Part shown: piece after piece, positions 8,150 through 17,653 of the stretch
How the letters are laid out: each line of letters starts with the position of its first letter
Position numbering within the stretch: the first letter of the stretch is position 1
Source: Brevibacterium permense
GTDB lineage: Bacteria; Actinomycetota; Actinomycetes; Actinomycetales; Brevibacteriaceae
DNA: 64,000 bases
NCBI RefSeq assembly: GCF_025506275.1
Contig: NZ_QYCP01000080.1
Span: forward strand, 1 to 64,000
Direction of reading: 5' to 3'
Notes under the pieces: model-generated
Databases searched by the model: none
What the model was told of the DNA's origin: nothing
Seen by the model: only the letters and a program-made list of their open reading frames with translations
Translations under genes and position numbers: made by a program

Positions 8150-8877
8150 GCGCCCGAATCCCCGACCTTCCACCCGAATCGGCGACGATCGCCGATGGGG
8201 CCCTGCGCGGGCAGCTCGAAGGTCTCGCCGCCTCGCACGGGTCCCCACTGTGGCTGCGCCGACAGAAGGAAGCCGCCGAGCAGTCCGCCCGTGACGCCGC
8301 CGTGCTCATGCTCTTCGGGCGCGGGGGAGAGCCTCGCACCGAGGCGGGAGGAGCAGAAGCATCGCGCCTGGCCGAACTCGGCGTCGCCGATGTCGACATC
8401 GTTCTTCTCCAGCGGGCCGCGACCCTGCGCCATCATCCCGGACAGGTCGCCTTCCCCGGAGGCGGTCGTGACCCCGAAGACGATTCCATGGCGGCCGCCG
8501 CACTGCGTGAAGCGGAGGAAGAAGCCGGAATCTCCCCGGACACCGTCGAAGTGTTGGGAGAGATGGACCCGCTCTATATCCCCGTCTCGAAGTTCGAGGT
8601 CACTCCGGTGATCGGATATTGGCGTCAGCCGGGCCAAGTCCAGGTGATGGATCAGAGGGAGTCCTACTCCGTCTATCGGGTGGCCATCGCCGACCTCGTC
8701 GCCCCCGCCAACCGCGGAACCTTCGCCCGTCCCGATCTGAAGATCTCGACCCCGGCCTTCGACGTCGGAGTCCTCAAGGTGTGGGGCTTCACCGCCGGCA
8801 TCCTCGACTTCGCCCTCGACCATCTCGGCTGGGCCGGCGATTGGGACAAGAAGGCTCCCATCGCCATCGACTTCTGA
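8146..8877 (+). CDS. Nudix hydrolase, CoA pyrophosphatase type
   Basis: A 243-aa Nudix hydrolase. The segment LRHHPGQVAFPGGGRDP matches the family-specific CoA/acyl-CoA pyrophosphatase signature upstream of the Nudix box. The box itself ends REAEEEAGI, with an aspartate at the position usually filled by the first conserved glutamate (GRDPEDD). It likely cleaves CoA or acyl-CoA to 3',5'-ADP and phosphopantetheine, as in NUDT7/YeaB relatives. The start codon GTG 8146 overlaps the nth stop, so translation is coupled. The last codons run into a short gap before the convergent ABC permease. Confidence 0.85.
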   Translation: MSARIPDLPPESATIADGALRGQLEGLAASHGSPLWLRRQKEAAEQSARDAAVLMLFGRGGEPRTEAGGAEASRLAELGVADVDIVLLQRAATLRHHPGQVAFPGGGRDPEDDSMAAAALREAEEEAGISPDTVEVLGEMDPLYIPVSKFEVTPVIGYWRQPGQVQVMDQRESYSVYRVAIADLVAPANRGTFARPDLKISTPAFDVGVLKVWGFTAGILDFALDHLGWAGDWDKKAPIAIDF

Positions 8878-8905
8878 ATTCGGACACTGCGGATTCCGGC
8901 GCCGG

Positions 8906-9749
8906 TCAGCGCTGCCCGGCCTTCGCTCTGAACAGCACCGCGGCCCACATCGCCGCCACAGCGAGGATGAGCAGACACCAGCCGACAGCGAGATAGCCGG
9001 AAGCGCCCATCTCGGTGCCGATGAGCAGTGCGCGCAGAGCGTCGATGATCGGGGTGATCGGCTGATTGTCGGCGAACACCTCCAACCACCTCGGCATGGT
9101 CTCGACCGGTACGAATGCGCTGGAGACGTGCGGGAGGAAGAGCAGGATGAAGCCGTACCCGTTGGCGGATTCGGTAGACTTCGCGGCGAGGCCGATAGCG
9201 GCGAAGAGATACGTGATCGCCAGAATGTAGAGAGCGACGAGTCCGACTGTCGCCAGCCATTCGCCCACTCCGGCGGAGGGACGGAATCCGATGGCGACGG
9301 CGACGAGGAGGACGATGGAAGTGGCGAACAGATTCCGTGCGAGACTCGCCGCCACGTGCCCGGTGATGACGGCAGACGCTCGCACCGGCATCGTCCGCAG
9401 TCGGTCGACGAACCCGGAGGTCATGTCCGAAGACCGACAGCGAGGTCGAGGCGGCACCGAATCCGGCGCAGGTGAGGATGATTCCGGGGACGACGTAGTC
9501 GACGTAGCCGCCGTCGGGATCGAGGGCGCCGCCGAAGACGAACGTGAACATGAGCATGAGCATCACCGGCAGAGCGACGGCCATGAGCAGCGATTCGACG
9601 TCGCGAACAGCGTGACGCAGGCTCCTGCCGATGAGGACGACCTCTGTGGAGAGCCCGGGAGGGCGTGTACGGGAGACCTCGCGGGGGAGGGCAGAGGCGG
9701 TGGTCGCTGATGTCGTCGGGGTATCGGTGATCGGGTGACTGTGTGACAT
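8906..9749 (-). pseudogene. ABC-2 type drug exporter permease, frameshifted
   Basis: A permease of the DrrB/ABC-2 family split between two frames. The N-terminal part begins MSHSHPITDTPTT at 9749 (with GAGAGG upstream) and contains the first helices (AVALPVMLMLMFTFVFG and VDYVVPGIILTCAGFG). The frame breaks near 9427-9435. The continuation, SDMTSGFVDRLRTMPV through four or so further helices to FRAKAGQR, is in another frame. The total span is 281 codons plus one base, so a single extra base explains the break and deleting it restores a normal-length permease. This may be a true pseudogene, a sequencing error or, less likely, programmed frameshifting. The ATPase gene lies 58 nt upstream in the same direction. 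Confidence 0.75.
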
Positions 9750-9807
9750 TGGTTTGTCCTCTCTGGACGGTGTGGAGATCGGAGACGTGGGATCGGATAT
9801 CGAGCGC

Positions 9808-10752
9808 TCAGTGAGGTGAGCCGGCCGCGGTGAAGGCGAGGAAGACGTCGTCGAGGCTGGGACTGTGCAGGGAAACCGAGGCCCGAGGCGATCGGGAAGT
9901 CCACGGTTCGAGCGCCGCGGCGAGGCCGGCGACAGTGCCGTCGGTGGCGATCTCATCCAGTTGAGTTCCGTCTGTTCTGCGGATCGACACGGTGTCCTCG
10001 CCGATGCGTGCCTTGAGTTCTGCCGGTGTGCCCAGACCCGCCATTCGGCCGCTGTCGAGCAGGCCGATCCGGTCGGCCAATGCATCGGCCTCGTCGAGGT
10101 ACTGGGTGGTGAGGAACACCGTCGCGCCGCCTCGGGAGAGCTCGCTGACTTCGGTCCACAGCTCCTGCCGGGAGCGGGTGTCCAGCCCGGTGGTGGGTTC
10201 GTCGAGAATGAGCACCTCGACGGGGACGACGAGGCTGAGAGCCAGGTCGAGGCGGCGACGCATACCGCCGGAGAGCGCGGCGACCCGGGTGGACATGAAG
10301 GTTGTGAGGCTGAGCTTCTCGGCAAGGTCGCGGCTTCTCGCTTTCGCGGCACTCCGACTCAGCCCGGAGAGCCGACCGAGGAGGACGAGGTTCTCTTCGG
10401 TCGAGAGATGGGCATCGACGGCAGCTGACTGGCCGGTGACGGAGAATCGCCGCTTCGCCTCGGCGGGTGACTCATGCACATCGACGTCCATGACGCGAAC
10501 TGATCCGGCATCAGGGCGGACGAGGGTGGTGAGGATACTGATGCACGTGGTTTTGCCTGCGCCGTTGGAGCCGAGAAGTGCGAAGACCTCGCCTCTGTGC
10601 ACGTGGAAGTTGAGTCCGTCGAGGACGGTCTTCGTTCCGAAGCGCTTGCCCACCTTCCTCAGGAAGGCGATCGATGCGGGGGTCTTCGCCTCGGAATTCG
10701 ATCCCTTCGACTTCGGGTTCGAACGAGGTTTAGACGGGGTGGAGGCCTTCAT
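9808..10752 (-). CDS. ABC transporter ATP-binding protein, daunorubicin-resistance (DrrA) type
   Basis: A 314-aa ATPase that would energise the adjacent ABC-2 permease for export of a hydrophobic compound. Walker A is GSNGAGKTT, the signature is LSGGMRRRLDLA, Walker B is VLILDEPTTGLD, and the C-terminal extension ends SPSLDDVFLAFTA, characteristic of the DrrA subfamily. The first 30 residues are Ser/Lys/Pro-rich and unconserved, so a later start is possible. The partner permease is frameshifted, so the exporter may be inactive. A small plus-strand reading frame begins close to or overlapping this start (10739 or 10763). Confidence 0.88.
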   Translation of the reverse strand: MKASTPSKPRSNPKSKGSNSEAKTPASIAFLRKVGKRFGTKTVLDGLNFHVHRGEVFALLGSNGAGKTTCISILTTLVRPDAGSVRVMDVDVHESPAEAKRRFSVTGQSAAVDAHLSTEENLVLLGRLSGLSRSAAKARSRDLAEKLSLTTFMSTRVAALSGGMRRRLDLALSLVVPVEVLILDEPTTGLDTRSRQELWTEVSELSRGGATVFLTTQYLDEADALADRIGLLDSGRMAGLGTPAELKARIGEDTVSIRRTDGTQLDEIATDGTVAGLAAALEPWTSRSPRASVSLHSPSLDDVFLAFTAAGSPH

Positions 10753-11029
10753 CGAGGCGATCGTGAACGCGCGGGCAGGTGCCGGGTCCGACGTGGCGAA
10801 CGACGGCTCGAGCGCAGCGACCTCAGTCGACGCGCCCGATGATGCGACGGAGGCAGCGGCTCCAGAGCAGGCCGCGATCGCCGATGATGACCCTGCGGTA
10901 GCGGCCGATAAGAAGCTTCGAGAGGCGCAGAAAGCGGACCGGCAGGCGCAGAAGGTGCTGGCCGAGGCACGGAAACGGGAACGTCAGGTTCTGCGGGAAG
11001 CCAAGGAGCGAGTCGCGAAGCGACGCTGA
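10739..11029 (+). pseudogene. Charged C-terminal fragment or small protein, unrecognised
   Basis: A plus-strand frame with strong coding character encodes a tail rich in Ala, Asp and then alternating Lys/Arg/Glu/Gln (for example REAQKADRQAQKVLAEARK), predicted as a coiled-coil helix ending ERVAKRR. Possible starts are GTG 10739 or GTG 10763 (88-96 aa). Neither has a good Shine-Dalgarno, and both sit at the divergent ABC ATPase start. The frame is also open leftward through the antisense of the ATPase. It ends 6 nt before a strong terminator at 11036. This looks like the 3' remnant of a larger gene whose 5' part was replaced by the ABC genes, but a genuine small gene is possible. Confidence 0.4.
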
Positions 11030-11035
11030 GCGTGA

Positions 11036-11082
11036 ATGCGAGAAGCGGCGCCGGACGAAATGTCCGGCGCCGCTTCTCGCAT
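11036..11082. terminator. Hairpin terminator
   Basis: 21-bp perfect arms (11036-11056 and 11062-11082) with a GAAAT loop, between the charged plus-strand frame and the convergent Holin-X gene. It probably works in both directions. Confidence 0.7.
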
Positions 11083-11111
11083 CTGCCGCGGTTCTCAGAT
11101 TGGGAGAGGTG

Positions 11112-11519
11112 TCAGTACCTGGGTCCCGAGGGATTCTTCAATGCGCGCTTGACGGAGGCCACCAGCGACTTGGCCGAACCGATCGCGGTGCCCGGAACCG
11201 GATTGCCCTTCTTGAACAGCGGGAGGGCCACAAGGACGAGGATGATCGCAATGACGGCGAGGATGCCGAAGACGATGAGGAAGCTGCCCCACCATGGCCA
11301 GCCCAGACCCTCATGGAATGCTGCCGCACCGGCGAAGATCACCATGAACGAGGACAGGAAGAGCAGGAAGAGAGCGACGATGGCCAGTCCGGCCCCGATG
11401 CCCAGGTTCTTCGCACCGGCAGTGGCCTCGGCCTTGGCGAGGGCAATCTCTTCTTCGGCGATCGCTTTGGAATCGTCGCTGATGCCTTTGATCAGTTCGC
11501 TGATGGACCGTTCGGCCAT
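11112..11519 (-). CDS. Actinobacterial Holin-X (phage holin superfamily III) membrane protein
   Basis: A 135-aa membrane protein: an amphipathic charged N-terminus (ISELIKGISDDSKAIAEEEI, residues 5-24), then two hydrophobic helices separated by a short HEGLGWPWWG turn near the middle, and a basic C-terminal tail. This layout is that of the Actinobacterial Holin-X family (PF07332). The name comes from distant holin similarity; these proteins are chromosomal and their function is unknown. The start has AGGAGCT five nucleotides upstream. A homologue (Rv3669) also lies near acs in M. tuberculosis. Confidence 0.82.
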   Translation of the reverse strand: MAERSISELIKGISDDSKAIAEEEIALAKAEATAGAKNLGIGAGLAIVALFLLFLSSFMVIFAGAAAFHEGLGWPWWGSFLIVFGILAVIAIILVLVALPLFKKGNPVPGTAIGSAKSLVASVKRALKNPSGPRY

Positions 11520-11698
11520 GAGAGCTCCTAAATCGAGAACGAGGACAATCTAAATTAAGAGTAGTCTGAACGGGCTCTGCGGCCAAAGGCGAATCGGCGG
11601 GGAACCGGGAAAACCCGTCGGATCCGGACGACGGCCGTTATGCGGCAGGGTCGTCTGTCACCGACGGGTCATCAGATCTCGGCCTCAGAGCGAGAGGT

Positions 11699-13636
11699 TC
11701 AGGCTCCTGTGATGGACTTTTCGATCTGATCCATCACCGAAGCATCGGCGAGGGTCGACGTATTGCCGACCTCGCGGTTCTCGGCAACGTCCTTGAGCAG
11801 GCGACGCATGATCTTGCCCGAGCGGGTCTTGGGCAGGTCCGTGACGATGTGGACTTTCTTCGGCTTCGCGATGGGGCCGATGTCCTTGCCCACATGCTGA
11901 CGCAGCTCCTCAGAGGTCTCGGGGGAGTCCTCGACGCCGTTGGAGACGATGACGAACGCGACGACGGCCTGACCGGAAGTGTCGTCGGCGGCGCCGACCA
12001 CAGCCGCCTCGGCGACCTTGGGATGCGCGACGAGCGAGGACTCGATCTCCGCGGTGGACAGGCGGTGACCGGACACATTCATCACGTCGTCGACACGCCC
12101 GAGGAACCAGATGTCCCCGTCCTCATCACGGCGGGCGCCGTCGCCGGCGAAGTACGTGTCCTCGAACCGCGACCAGTAGGTCTCCTTGAAGCGCTCCGGG
12201 TCTTTCCAGATTCCGCGCAGCATCGACGGCCATGGGCGGCGGATGACGAGCAGCCCGCCTTCGGGACCGGCCGGATTCTCACCCGAATCATCGACAACAT
12301 CGACGGAGATGCCGGGAATCGGACGCTGTGAGGAGCCTGGTTTGGTTGAGAGCACGCCGGGCAGAGGCGCGATCATGTGGGCCCCGGTCTCGGTCTGCCA
12401 CCATGTGTCCACGATCGGGCAGCGCTCACCGCCGATGACGCGGTGGTACCAGCGCCAGGCTTCGGGGTTGATCGGTTCGCCGACGCTGCCGAGCAGGCGC
12501 AGACTGGACAGATCGTACTTCGCGGGGATCTCCTCGCCCCACTTCATGCAGGTGCGAATCGCCGTCGGAGCGGCGTAGAGGATCGTGGCTTTGTACTTCT
12601 CGATGATCTCCCACCAGCGACCCTGATGCGGGGTGTCCGGAGTGCCTTCGTAGATGATCTGAGTGGTGCCGGCGGCCAGTGGGCCGTAGGTGACATAGGA
12701 ATGACCGGTGATCCAGCCGACGTCGGCGGTGCACCAGAAGACATCGGATTCGGGCTTGATGTCGAAGACGGCCTTCATCGAGTAGAGCACCTGAGTGAGG
12801 TAGCCGCCGGTGGTGTGGAGGATGCCCTTGGGCTTTCCTGTCGTACCGGAGGTGTAGAGGATGAACAGCGGGTGCTCCGAGTCGAAGAATTCGCACTCGT
12901 GTGTGTCGCTGGCCTGGCCGACGGAGTCCTCCCACCACTGGTCACGGCCTTCGACCCAGTCGACGTCCTGACCGGTGCGCTTGACGACGAGGACGTGCTC
13001 GACGGGAGTGTCGCCCTGGGCGATCGCTTCGTCGACGGCCGGCTTGAGGCTTGTGGGTTTGGCGCGCCGGTAGCTGCCGTCGGCGGTGATGACGACGCGG
13101 GCTTCGGCGTCGATGATGCGTGAGTGCAGAGCATCGGCGGAGAATCCGCCGAAGACGACGGAATGCGCCGCACCGAGGCGGGCACAGGCGAGCATCGAGA
13201 TCACCGCTTCGGGGATCATCGGCAGATAGATGGCCACCCGGTCGCCGGTCTTCACGCCGAGGTCGGTCAGCGTGTTCGCCGCCTTCGACACCTCGGCGAG
13301 GAGTTCGGCATAGGTGAAGGTGCGGGAGTCGCCCGGTTCGCCTTCGAAGTTGATGGCCACCCGGTCGCCGTTGCCTGCGAGGACGTGACGGTCGAGGCAG
13401 TTATAGGCGACGTTGAGCTTTCCGCCGACGAACCACTTCGCGAACGGCGGGTTCGTCCAATCGAGGATCTCGCCGAAGTCTTCGTGCCAATCGACGAGCT
13501 CACGGGACTGTTCGGCCCAGAAGCCCAGGTAGTCCGCCTCGGCGCGTTCGTATTCATCGGCCTTGACATTGGCTGCGGCCGCGAATTGCTCAGGTGGGGC
13601 AAACGTCTCGGTCTGCTCGGCAGCGGTTTCGGTCAT
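11699..13636 (-). CDS. acs: Acetyl-CoA synthetase
   Basis: A 645-aa AMP-forming synthetase making acetyl-CoA from acetate, ATP and CoA. The AMP-binding signature [12 protein letters not shown], the WWQTETG block, the [13 protein letters not shown] hinge and the C-terminal [13 protein letters not shown] segment are all present. Lys608 in that segment is the residue acetylated or propionylated to switch off these enzymes in other bacteria. ATG 13636 is preferred over an in-frame codon 120 nt upstream because GGAGGA precedes it and the product has family length. A possible GlxR half-palindrome lies about 130 nt upstream (13761-13776), consistent with cAMP control of acetate use. Confidence 0.96.
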   Translation of the reverse strand: MTETAAEQTETFAPPEQFAAAANVKADEYERAEADYLGFWAEQSRELVDWHEDFGEILDWTNPPFAKWFVGGKLNVAYNCLDRHVLAGNGDRVAINFEGEPGDSRTFTYAELLAEVSKAANTLTDLGVKTGDRVAIYLPMIPEAVISMLACARLGAAHSVVFGGFSADALHSRIIDAEARVVITADGSYRRAKPTSLKPAVDEAIAQGDTPVEHVLVVKRTGQDVDWVEGRDQWWEDSVGQASDTHECEFFDSEHPLFILYTSGTTGKPKGILHTTGGYLTQVLYSMKAVFDIKPESDVFWCTADVGWITGHSYVTYGPLAAGTTQIIYEGTPDTPHQGRWWEIIEKYKATILYAAPTAIRTCMKWGEEIPAKYDLSSLRLLGSVGEPINPEAWRWYHRVIGGERCPIVDTWWQTETGAHMIAPLPGVLSTKPGSSQRPIPGISVDVVDDSGENPAGPEGGLLVIRRPWPSMLRGIWKDPERFKETYWSRFEDTYFAGDGARRDEDGDIWFLGRVDDVMNVSGHRLSTAEIESSLVAHPKVAEAAVVGAADDTSGQAVVAFVIVSNGVEDSPETSEELRQHVGKDIGPIAKPKKVHIVTDLPKTRSGKIMRRLLKDVAENREVGNTSTLADASVMDQIEKSITGA

Positions 13637-13760
13637 GCTTTCCTCCGACTTCCTTGGTGGATCGAAAATTCTAGTTGCACTGTATACCTGTGGTCGGGGG
13701 CTGGGGAGAGCAGTTTCACTCGATGAACGGGGAAATCGGGGGTAGCCACCGCGCATTTGT

Positions 13761-13776
13761 CGTGGTATGGCTCACA
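13761..13776. promoter_or_regulatory. Possible GlxR/Crp site in the 336-base acs/13973 divergent gap
   Basis: CGTGG-N6-TCACA keeps the GTG-N8-CAC core of the GlxR consensus (TGTGA-N6-TCACA), with imperfect flanks. The gap 13637-13972 also holds a clean 6-3-6 inverted repeat (CACAGG tgg CCTGTG) at 13865-13879, nearer the plus-strand gene. I see no ORF in the gap that I would call. Confidence 0.3.
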
Positions 13777-13972
13777 TGATTTCGATGGTTGCGCGGCGAT
13801 GGAAGGGCCGCCTCGGCGGGGGACTGAGGAGTTTTCGACGTGCCTGAGAATGAGCATATGAGTGCACAGGTGGCCTGTGTTCTGCAAGGATGGGGTCAGA
13901 GTCTGTCGGGATCCGTCCCGCGCGGACACGGAAACACTGTTAGCTTTTCCCCGAGATCGACTGGAGTCAGCG

Positions 13973-16402
13973 ATGAGTTCGCCGCAGCATCCAACCGGGT
14001 CCGGGCCACAACCGTGGCAGGATCAGCCCCCGCAGTACCCGGGCCAGAACCCGCAGCGGCCTGGTGGTCAGCCGCCGGCCTATGGTTCGGGACCGGGACA
14101 GTTCGGTTCGGCTCCCGGGCCGGGCTATGGTTCCGTACCGGGACCCTACGGTTCGGCACCGGGACAGCCCGCCGCACAAGGACCCTATGATTCGGCCCCG
14201 GCCCAGTACGGTTCGGGACCTGGCCCGTACGGTTCTGCTCCCGGTCAGTACGGATCTGCGCCGGGACCCTATGGTTCGACTCCGGGACAGGGCCAGTTCG
14301 GTCAGGCGCCTGCGCCGAAGCAGAAGACCGGCCCGGGAATCCTCGGACCGCTGACTCTGCGCGATCTCTTCCTCCTGTTCGCCGGACTGCTCGCCTTCAT
14401 CGCATTGTTCGTGCCTTACCGGGGTTACGATTACGGCCTCGGCAGTGAGACGACCACTCTGTGGCACTGGAATGTCGCCGATATGGGCGCGCTCGTATTC
14501 GGAGTGCTCACAATTCTGCTCATCGTGGCGGCCGTGCTCGTCAACAAGCTCGGCAACGGCCGACTGCGAGTCGGATCGCTCAGCCTCGACCAGTTCATCT
14601 CCGTGCTCTCGGCGATCGCTTTCACCTATGTGTTCGTCGACCTGCTCACCTCGGCGGTCTACTGGCATGTGGGTTCGTACCTGACGTTCTTCGCCGGCCT
14701 CATCGCATTCTTCGCCGGAGTATTCACGATGCTGCCGTTCTTCGCCAAGGAATTCGCCGGCCGCGAGGACATCGAAACCCATCCGAAGGCTCGCCCTGTC
14801 GCCAAGCACACCCAGCATCCGGCACCAGTGGCCAACGTGCCCGGTGCTGCCGGCCCGGGCACCGGTGCACCCGGATTCGCGCCGTACGGAGCGGCTCCGG
14901 CCGGTGCGGGACTGGCGCGGCCCGGTCAGCCGGATCAGTTCGGTCAGCCGGGCGGCCCGGGACAGTCCGGCCAGCCGACTCAGTTCGGTGCGTCCGGACA
15001 GCAGGACCGGTTCGGCGGACCAGGACAGTCGGGCCAGCCTGCACAGCAGGGTCAGCAGGACCAGTTCGGTCAGTCTGGTCAGTTCGGCGGTCCGGAACAG
15101 CAGAACCAGTTCGCCGCTCCCGACCAGCAGAACCAGCCCAGCCCCTACGCTCCGCTGGAAGAGCAGGACTCCGATCGTTCGGCCGGCTCCTTCGCCGCCC
15201 CCGCCGCTGCCGGCACCTCGGGCGCGGGCGCTGCGCCCGAATCCGCGGACGCGGCATTGGACCAGACATCTGCAGACGGACCAGTGCACAGCACCGGTGA
15301 CGGACAGACCTACCTGGGTGGTCACGGTTCGGACGTCCCACAGCATTCGCAGAGCGAACCGACTCAGGCATTCGGCGTCGGAGCCGGTCAGTCGCAGACT
15401 GATGCGACCGGAGACCAGACCGCCGCTGCGGGAAGCCAAGCTGCTGAGTCGAGCAGCCAGCCTGCAGCGTCTGACGCCCAGTCCACGCAGTCAGACGACA
15501 AGTCACATTCGGGCGCCGCGGCCGCTGCCGCAGGTGCCGGAGTGATCGGTGCCGGTGCTGCCGGCGTCGCCGCCGCGCATTCGGATTCCGAACGTCGTCG
15601 TGGCCGCCACTCTGCTCCCGAAACGGAGTCCTACGCTGAATCGACGCTCGGTGCGGAACCGGCCGACACCGGGCCGGCGACTCAGAAAGACGAGACGAAC
15701 GACGACACGTCCGCGGACCGGTCCACGGCCACCTCGGCGACGTCAGACGAGACCCCCGCGGTGGTGTCACCGGCCGAGAGCAGCGACCTGGTATCCAAGG
15801 TCAACGCCAAATCGTCGGATACGAACGTCGCCGGCGCGAACTCGGCTGCACAGTCCTCGACCGATGCCGATCAGACCTCGACAGGTAACGCATCGGAAGA
15901 CGCGGCCTCGGCAGATGCGGCGTCGAACGATTCGCCATCGGATTCCCCGGCGTCGACCGAGGGAACCGAGGCGCATGGCCCGGACGACGACGAACAGGCG
16001 ACCGCTGTGATGGAGCCGGCAGTCAGCTCGGAGCGGACCACCGCTCCCGAAAGCGAAGAGCCGACTCAGTACGTTCCCGTGGCCGACTACGCCAACCGGC
16101 CGGAGACCGATGCGGGGCAGAACCGGTCCGGTGATGCGCCGAACCACGGACGGAACGCCGATCAGGACAATGGTCAGGCCGAGAACCAGGACGGTGGACG
16201 CCCCATCATCCAGGCCTTCTGGTTCGCCGTTCCCGAACCGCGTGAAGCTGTGGACGAGACCACCGGAATGCCGGTGTTCACGATCTACCCCGGCGACTGG
16301 TACCTCAGTCTCGAAGACAACGGATCCTGGTTCAAGGTCCGCGACTCCGACGGCAGCACCACTGGCATTCTGCGCAATATCGAAGGAATCCAGCGCGGCT
16401 GA
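13973..16402 (+). CDS. Large low-complexity membrane protein next to the tad locus
   Basis: An unrecognised 809-aa protein. Residues 1-125 are a Gly/Pro/Tyr/Ser/Gln tract with repeats of the form YGSAPGQ/YGSGPGP. Four hydrophobic helices follow between about 128 and 257. Then comes a second low-complexity region rich in Gln/Gly/Pro/Phe (FGQ repeats, about 275-395) and a long Ala/Ser/Thr/Asp/Glu-rich region (about 395-740). A compact C-terminal domain (about 743-809; WFAVPEP, YPGDWYLSLEDNGSWFKV) looks globular and may be the conserved part. ATG 13973 is chosen because CTGGAG precedes it; the upstream extension is unlike the rest. Topology puts both disordered arms on the same side, probably cytoplasmic. 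A scaffold role is only a guess. A terminator at 16537 separates it from the tad operon. Confidence 0.75.
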   Translation: MSSPQHPTGSGPQPWQDQPPQYPGQNPQRPGGQPPAYGSGPGQFGSAPGPGYGSVPGPYGSAPGQPAAQGPYDSAPAQYGSGPGPYGSAPGQYGSAPGPYGSTPGQGQFGQAPAPKQKTGPGILGPLTLRDLFLLFAGLLAFIALFVPYRGYDYGLGSETTTLWHWNVADMGALVFGVLTILLIVAAVLVNKLGNGRLRVGSLSLDQFISVLSAIAFTYVFVDLLTSAVYWHVGSYLTFFAGLIAFFAGVFTMLPFFAKEFAGREDIETHPKARPVAKHTQHPAPVANVPGAAGPGTGAPGFAPYGAAPAGAGLARPGQPDQFGQPGGPGQSGQPTQFGASGQQDRFGGPGQSGQPAQQGQQDQFGQSGQFGGPEQQNQFAAPDQQNQPSPYAPLEEQDSDRSAGSFAAPAAAGTSGAGAAPESADAALDQTSADGPVHSTGDGQTYLGGHGSDVPQHSQSEPTQAFGVGAGQSQTDATGDQTAAAGSQAAESSSQPAASDAQSTQSDDKSHSGAAAAAAGAGVIGAGAAGVAAAHSDSERRRGRHSAPETESYAESTLGAEPADTGPATQKDETNDDTSADRSTATSATSDETPAVVSPAESSDLVSKVNAKSSDTNVAGANSAAQSSTDADQTSTGNASEDAASADAASNDSPSDSPASTEGTEAHGPDDDEQATAVMEPAVSSERTTAPESEEPTQYVPVADYANRPETDAGQNRSGDAPNHGRNADQDNGQAENQDGGRPIIQAFWFAVPEPREAVDETTGMPVFTIYPGDWYLSLEDNGSWFKVRDSDGSTTGILRNIEGIQRG

Positions 16403-16536
16403 TCCGACTGGAACCCACTCGCACGTCAACGCTGTGGACAGACCTCGGTCGAATCGGTGCCCACCAGCACCGCATGATGTGACCGGCTGGTCGGCCCACC
16501 ACAGCTGACGTGGACGGAGGCCGCCGACTGCCGCTA

Positions 16537-16575
16537 GGGGCGCCTCCTGTGACTCAACCTCACAGGAGGCGCCCC
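16537..16575. terminator. Hairpin terminator before the tad operon
   Basis: 16-bp perfect arms (16537-16552 and 16560-16575) with a 7-nt loop (CTCAACC), in the gap between the low-complexity protein gene and ssd. Confidence 0.7.
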
Positions 16576-16645
16576 CTCGTCGTTCCATCCACAGGGCAGC
16601 ACTCCGGTCTGGCCGGTGACAGCCGGGCGGATACAAGCTCGATAC

Positions 16646-17653
16646 ATGCAGGTAGCCCTCATCACCGACCTCGGTGCGATCACCGAAGAATGCGCCCGAG
16701 TGGCCGAAAGCATCGGCATCTCGCTGACCGTCCTGCCTCCCGACTCCGGAGGCTGGCAGTCCGCGTCGCTCATCCTCCTCGGCGAAGACGTCCGCGAAGC
16801 CCCCGCCACCGACCGGGCAGACACGATCCTCGTCGTCCTCGACGATGACGAACCCTCCTCGACCTGGGCGAGGGCCGCTCACCTCGGCGTCGACCAGCTC
16901 GCCGTACTGCCTGCTGCTGCGGAATGGCTGAGCGGGCGGATGATCGCCGCTGTCGAACCGCCGACGGCACCCGGGACCACGGTCGGCGTCGTCGCCGGAT
17001 GCGGGGGAGCCGGAGCCTCCGTGCTCGCCTGCGCACTCGCCCGTCGGGCCGGAGCCGATCACAGCACCGTCCTCGTCGACGCCGACCCGCTCGGCGGGGG
17101 ACTCGACCTCGTTCTCGGTGCCGAACAGGCGCCCGGTCCCCGATGGACCGACCTCAGTGCCTCCCGCGGACAGCTGCGCCCCTCTACCTTGGCCGAAGCG
17201 CTGCCTCGCCACGACGGGCTCGCCCTTCTGTCCTGGGGGCGAGACGACACCGTCGACCTCGACCCGGACGTCTTCGACGACTTCCTCGCCGCGGCCGGCC
17301 AGGCCTTCGACCTCGTCATCGTCGATCTGCCCCGCCACGCCCCACCGCAGTGGACCCGGCGCTGCCATCATGTCCTCCTCGTCTCCCCGGCCCGGGTCAG
17401 ATCAGCCGTCGCCTCCTCCCAAGTGGCCAAGCGACTCTCCCAAGCCCACCCGGATGTGCGACTCGTCGTCCGTGAAACCGGGGGCGGCGGTCTCGACGCC
17501 GACCTCCTCGCCGATTCCATCGGGCTGAGCCTGGCCGGAAGCATCCGCGACGATCGGGGCCTGTCCGCCGCCGTCGACCGCGGAGAGGGAATCCCAGGTG
17601 GTGCGCACCTCGGCCGGCTCGTCGACCGATTGCTGGGGGAGTGGGCGGAATGA
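16646..17653 (+). CDS. ssd: Septum-site-determining-like (Ssd/CpaE/TadZ) protein
   Basis: A 335-aa MinD/ParA-superfamily protein of the kind that heads actinobacterial tad loci (TadZ/CpaE-like; Rv3660c Ssd in M. tuberculosis). It is thought to localise the pilus machine. The N-terminal half is a receiver-like domain (VALITDLGAI start). The C-terminal half is the ATPase-like domain with VAGCGGAGAS where KGGxGKT/S is expected, so the P-loop lysine is missing, and LVDADPLGGGLD as the switch region. ATG 16646 begins a typical beta-strand; GTG 16616 in frame is an alternative, and neither has a strong Shine-Dalgarno. The stop overlaps the tadA start (ATGA). Confidence 0.8.
   Translation: MQVALITDLGAITEECARVAESIGISLTVLPPDSGGWQSASLILLGEDVREAPATDRADTILVVLDDDEPSSTWARAAHLGVDQLAVLPAAAEWLSGRMIAAVEPPTAPGTTVGVVAGCGGAGASVLACALARRAGADHSTVLVDADPLGGGLDLVLGAEQAPGPRWTDLSASRGQLRPSTLAEALPRHDGLALLSWGRDDTVDLDPDVFDDFLAAAGQAFDLVIVDLPRHAPPQWTRRCHHVLLVSPARVRSAVASSQVAKRLSQAHPDVRLVVRETGGGGLDADLLADSIGLSLAGSIRDDRGLSAAVDRGEGIPGGAHLGRLVDRLLGEWAE

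Noticed and set aside
8673-10352. 559-codon minus-strand frame spanning the ABC region
   Set aside because: Only its middle part encodes the permease N-terminus; the first part is an out-of-frame shadow of the ATPase and the last part follows the frameshift.
11112-11519. Holin-like protein as a prophage remnant
   Set aside because: It belongs to the chromosomal Actinobacterial Holin-X family and no other phage genes are near.
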